From contig JAUVQZ010000168.1 of assembly GCA_030597865.1 (NCBI GenBank), positions 1-6,270 of the forward strand: a DNA stretch of 6,270 nucleotides. Reading direction: 5' to 3'. The notes under the pieces were generated by a model. It saw only the letters and a list, made by a program, of their open reading frames with translations, was not told the DNA's origin and did no database searches. The DNA is from Pseudomonadota bacterium (GTDB taxonomy: Bacteria > Desulfobacterota > Desulfobulbia > Desulfobulbales > SURF-16). Of this stretch, positions 4,769 through 6,270 are shown piece after piece (the stretch's first letter is position 1; each line of letters starts with the position of its first letter). Made by a program: the position numbers and the translations under genes.

Positions 4769-5596
4769 ATGCAGATAGCTGTTGCCAGTGGTAAGGGAGG
4801 TACGGGCAAGACCACGGTGTCCACCAGCCTGGCCCAATGTGCCGAGGGCGCGGTGCAGTTTCTTGACTGTGACGTGGAAGAGCCCAATGGTCATATATTC
4901 CTCAAGCCCGTGTTAACGGAGAGTCTCCAGCACACGGTCACCATCCCCAGCATCTTGACCGATCAATGTACTTACTGTGGCAAGTGCCGAAATATCTGCC
5001 GCTTTAACGCCATTACCATGTTTGGTCAGACCATTATGTCCTTTTCAGAGCTCTGCCATTCCTGCCTCGGCTGTTTTCTGGTCTGCGAGGAAAATGCCAT
5101 AGTCCGTGATTCCCGCGAAATCGGCGTCCTGGAGAGGGGCTGGTCCGGAGATATAGACTTTGTCCAGGGCCGTATCCGGGTGGGGGAGGCAATGGCAGTG
5201 CCCCTTATCAAAGAGGTCAAGAAGAAGGCGCATAAGGAGGGTCTGGTAATCATTGATGCGCCCCCCGGCACCTCATGTCCCTTTGTGGAGACGGTCTCTG
5301 ATGCTGATTTTGTCCTCCTGGTCACAGAACCCACCCCCTTTGGTCTCCATGACCTGAAGCTTGCTGTCCAGGTGCTCAGAGGTTTTGCCAAGCCGTGCGG
5401 GGTGCTCATCAACCGTGCCGACCTCGGCGATGATCGGCTGGAAAGATGGTGCAAAGTGGAAAATATCCCGATCATGCTAAAAATCCCCTTTGAGCGCTCC
5501 ATTGCCGAAGGCTATGCCCACGGCAATACCCTGGTGGAAAGCCAGCCAGCCCTGCGTCAACCCCTGGTAAATCTATTACGGGAGATCAGCCAATGA
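4769..5596 (+). CDS. MinD/Mrp-type P-loop ATPase with inserted 2[4Fe-4S] ferredoxin domain (first copy)
   Basis: The product has 275 residues. The start at 4769 follows GGAGGT (4757-4762) at 6 bases; the longer frame from 4679 overlaps the previous gene and would precede the P-loop with non-family residues. A deviant Walker A (SGKGGTGKTT, residues 8-17, with signature Lys9 and catalytic Lys14) is followed by the Walker A' aspartates (FLDCDVEEPN, 31-40), then the inserted ferredoxin domain. The latter has Cys67-x2-Cys70-x2-Cys73-x3-Cys77 and Cys96-x2-Cys99-x2-Cys102-x3-Cys106, enough for two [4Fe-4S] clusters. Walker B IIDAPPG is at 161-167. Such proteins are cytoplasmic dimers that couple ATP binding to Fe-S or metal-cofactor handling, and are members of the ORP complex in Desulfovibrio. 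Its stop overlaps the next start, so translation is probably coupled and a heterodimer with the next product is plausible. Confidence 0.92.
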   Translation: MQIAVASGKGGTGKTTVSTSLAQCAEGAVQFLDCDVEEPNGHIFLKPVLTESLQHTVTIPSILTDQCTYCGKCRNICRFNAITMFGQTIMSFSELCHSCLGCFLVCEENAIVRDSREIGVLERGWSGDIDFVQGRIRVGEAMAVPLIKEVKKKAHKEGLVIIDAPPGTSCPFVETVSDADFVLLVTEPTPFGLHDLKLAVQVLRGFAKPCGVLINRADLGDDRLERWCKVENIPIMLKIPFERSIAEGYAHGNTLVESQPALRQPLVNLLREISQ

Positions 5597-6270
5597 AAGA
5601 GCTTGTCGTTTTAAGCGGAAAAGGCGGCACCGGCAAAACCACCCTGCTTGGCTCCCTGGCCTGCCTTGCCGAAAACAAGGTGCTGGCCGACTGTGATGTG
5701 GATGCAGCTGACCTCCACCTGCTGCTTGCCCCAGAACATCGCTGCGAAGAGGAGTTTCGGTCCGGGGTCAAGGCGCGGGTGGTGGCAGCAAAATGCACAG
5801 GCTGCGGGACATGCCATGACCTGTGCCAGTTTGAGGCCATCGATCTAGCAACATGCGCCACAGTTGACACCCTGGCCTGTGAGGGCTGCGGCGTCTGCGC
5901 CTATTTCTGCCCGGAACAGGCCATCCACCTGGACAAGAATCATTGCGGCACCTGGTATATCTCTGATACCAGCCATGGCCCCCTGGTCCACGCCCAGCTC
6001 TTTGCCGGTGAGGAGAATTCCGGCAAGCTGGTGTCCTTTGTAAAAAGACAGGCCCGCCAGGTGGCCGAGGCGGAGGGCGCTGCGCTTATTTTGGTGGATG
6101 GCGCTCCGGGTATAGGTTGTCCGGTGATTGCCTCCCTCTCTGGCACCGATGCCATTGTGGCGGTGACCGAACCAACGCTGTCCGGCTGGCATGATCTGGA
6201 ACGGGTCCTTGATCTGGCCGATCATTTTCAGGTACAGGCCTTTGCCTGCCTCAATAAATGGGACCTTAAC
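5593..6270 (+). CDS. MinD/Mrp-type P-loop ATPase with inserted 2[4Fe-4S] ferredoxin domain (second copy, 3'-truncated)
   Basis: The ATG at 5593 overlaps the preceding TGA (ATGA), and the frame stays open to the window end, giving 226 residues of an expected roughly 280. Domain order matches the first copy: deviant Walker A SGKGGTGKTT at 8-17 (Lys10, Lys15), Walker A' LADCDVDAADL at 31-41, ferredoxin motifs Cys68-x2-Cys71-x2-Cys74-x3-Cys78 and Cys96-x2-Cys99-x2-Cys102-x3-Cys106-Pro, and Walker B LILVDGAPG at 165-173. The second motif has the classical CxxCxxCxxxCP ending that the first copy lacks. It also has extra cysteines, Cys51, Cys88 and Cys118, around the clusters. The two ATPases are clearly paralogous but well diverged, which suggests division of labour in a heteromeric complex that handles the cofactor of the NifX-like protein. 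The C-terminus and any further operon genes lie beyond the window. Confidence 0.92.
   Translation, partial: MKELVVLSGKGGTGKTTLLGSLACLAENKVLADCDVDAADLHLLLAPEHRCEEEFRSGVKARVVAAKCTGCGTCHDLCQFEAIDLATCATVDTLACEGCGVCAYFCPEQAIHLDKNHCGTWYISDTSHGPLVHAQLFAGEENSGKLVSFVKRQARQVAEAEGAALILVDGAPGIGCPVIASLSGTDAIVAVTEPTLSGWHDLERVLDLADHFQVQAFACLNKWDLN

Overview
The window looks like part of the chromosome of an anaerobic, respiring deltaproteobacterium (Desulfobacterota, probably a sulfate or sulfur reducer). This is inferred from gene content, not from a marker gene. The content is a membrane cytochrome b of the thiosulfate-reductase type, a GEMM-I (c-di-GMP) riboswitch, a sigma54 activator with Cys-rich PAS domains, and a cluster of a NifX-like protein with two MinD-type ATPases that carry inserted ferredoxin domains.

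Layout. Positions 1-510 hold the 3' end of a b-type cytochrome gene, closed by a strong symmetric terminator (542-583). The 455-base gap to the next gene contains a c-di-GMP-I riboswitch aptamer (about 747-825). Its 3' part doubles as the 5' arm of an intrinsic terminator (814-849), which predicts an ON switch. A leader with several Shine-Dalgarno-like sites follows, then a gene for a small exported cupin (966-1343). A symmetric terminator (1366-1403) separates the cupin gene from a convergent gene for an 821-residue sigma54-dependent activator (3905-1440, minus strand). That protein has four PAS repeats, each exactly 122 residues long and each carrying the same three-cysteine signature, followed by an intact AAA+ domain with GAFTGA and a Fis-type helix-turn-helix.

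The 396-base divergent region (3906-4301) holds a good sigma70-type promoter for the activator (TTGACC-N17-TTTAAT). It also has a cluster of TTGCA/TGCAA words and palindromes, and a good sigma54 promoter candidate (4144-4160) reading toward a tightly packed operon. The operon genes are a NifX/ORP-like cofactor protein (4302-4751), a ferredoxin-ATPase (4769-5596) and a second ferredoxin-ATPase (5593-6270, running off the window, with a 4-base ATGA overlap).

Working model. The right half resembles the Orange Protein (ORP) loci of Desulfovibrio, where a dedicated sigma54 activator controls divergent genes for NifX-like and MinD/Mrp-like proteins. Here the Cys-rich PAS repeats probably sense redox state or an Fe-S/metal signal and switch on the ATPase operon. 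The left half shows a separate input, c-di-GMP, apparently controlling a lone periplasmic cupin. The least expected features are the precisely periodic four-fold Cys-PAS array and the riboswitch-cupin pairing.
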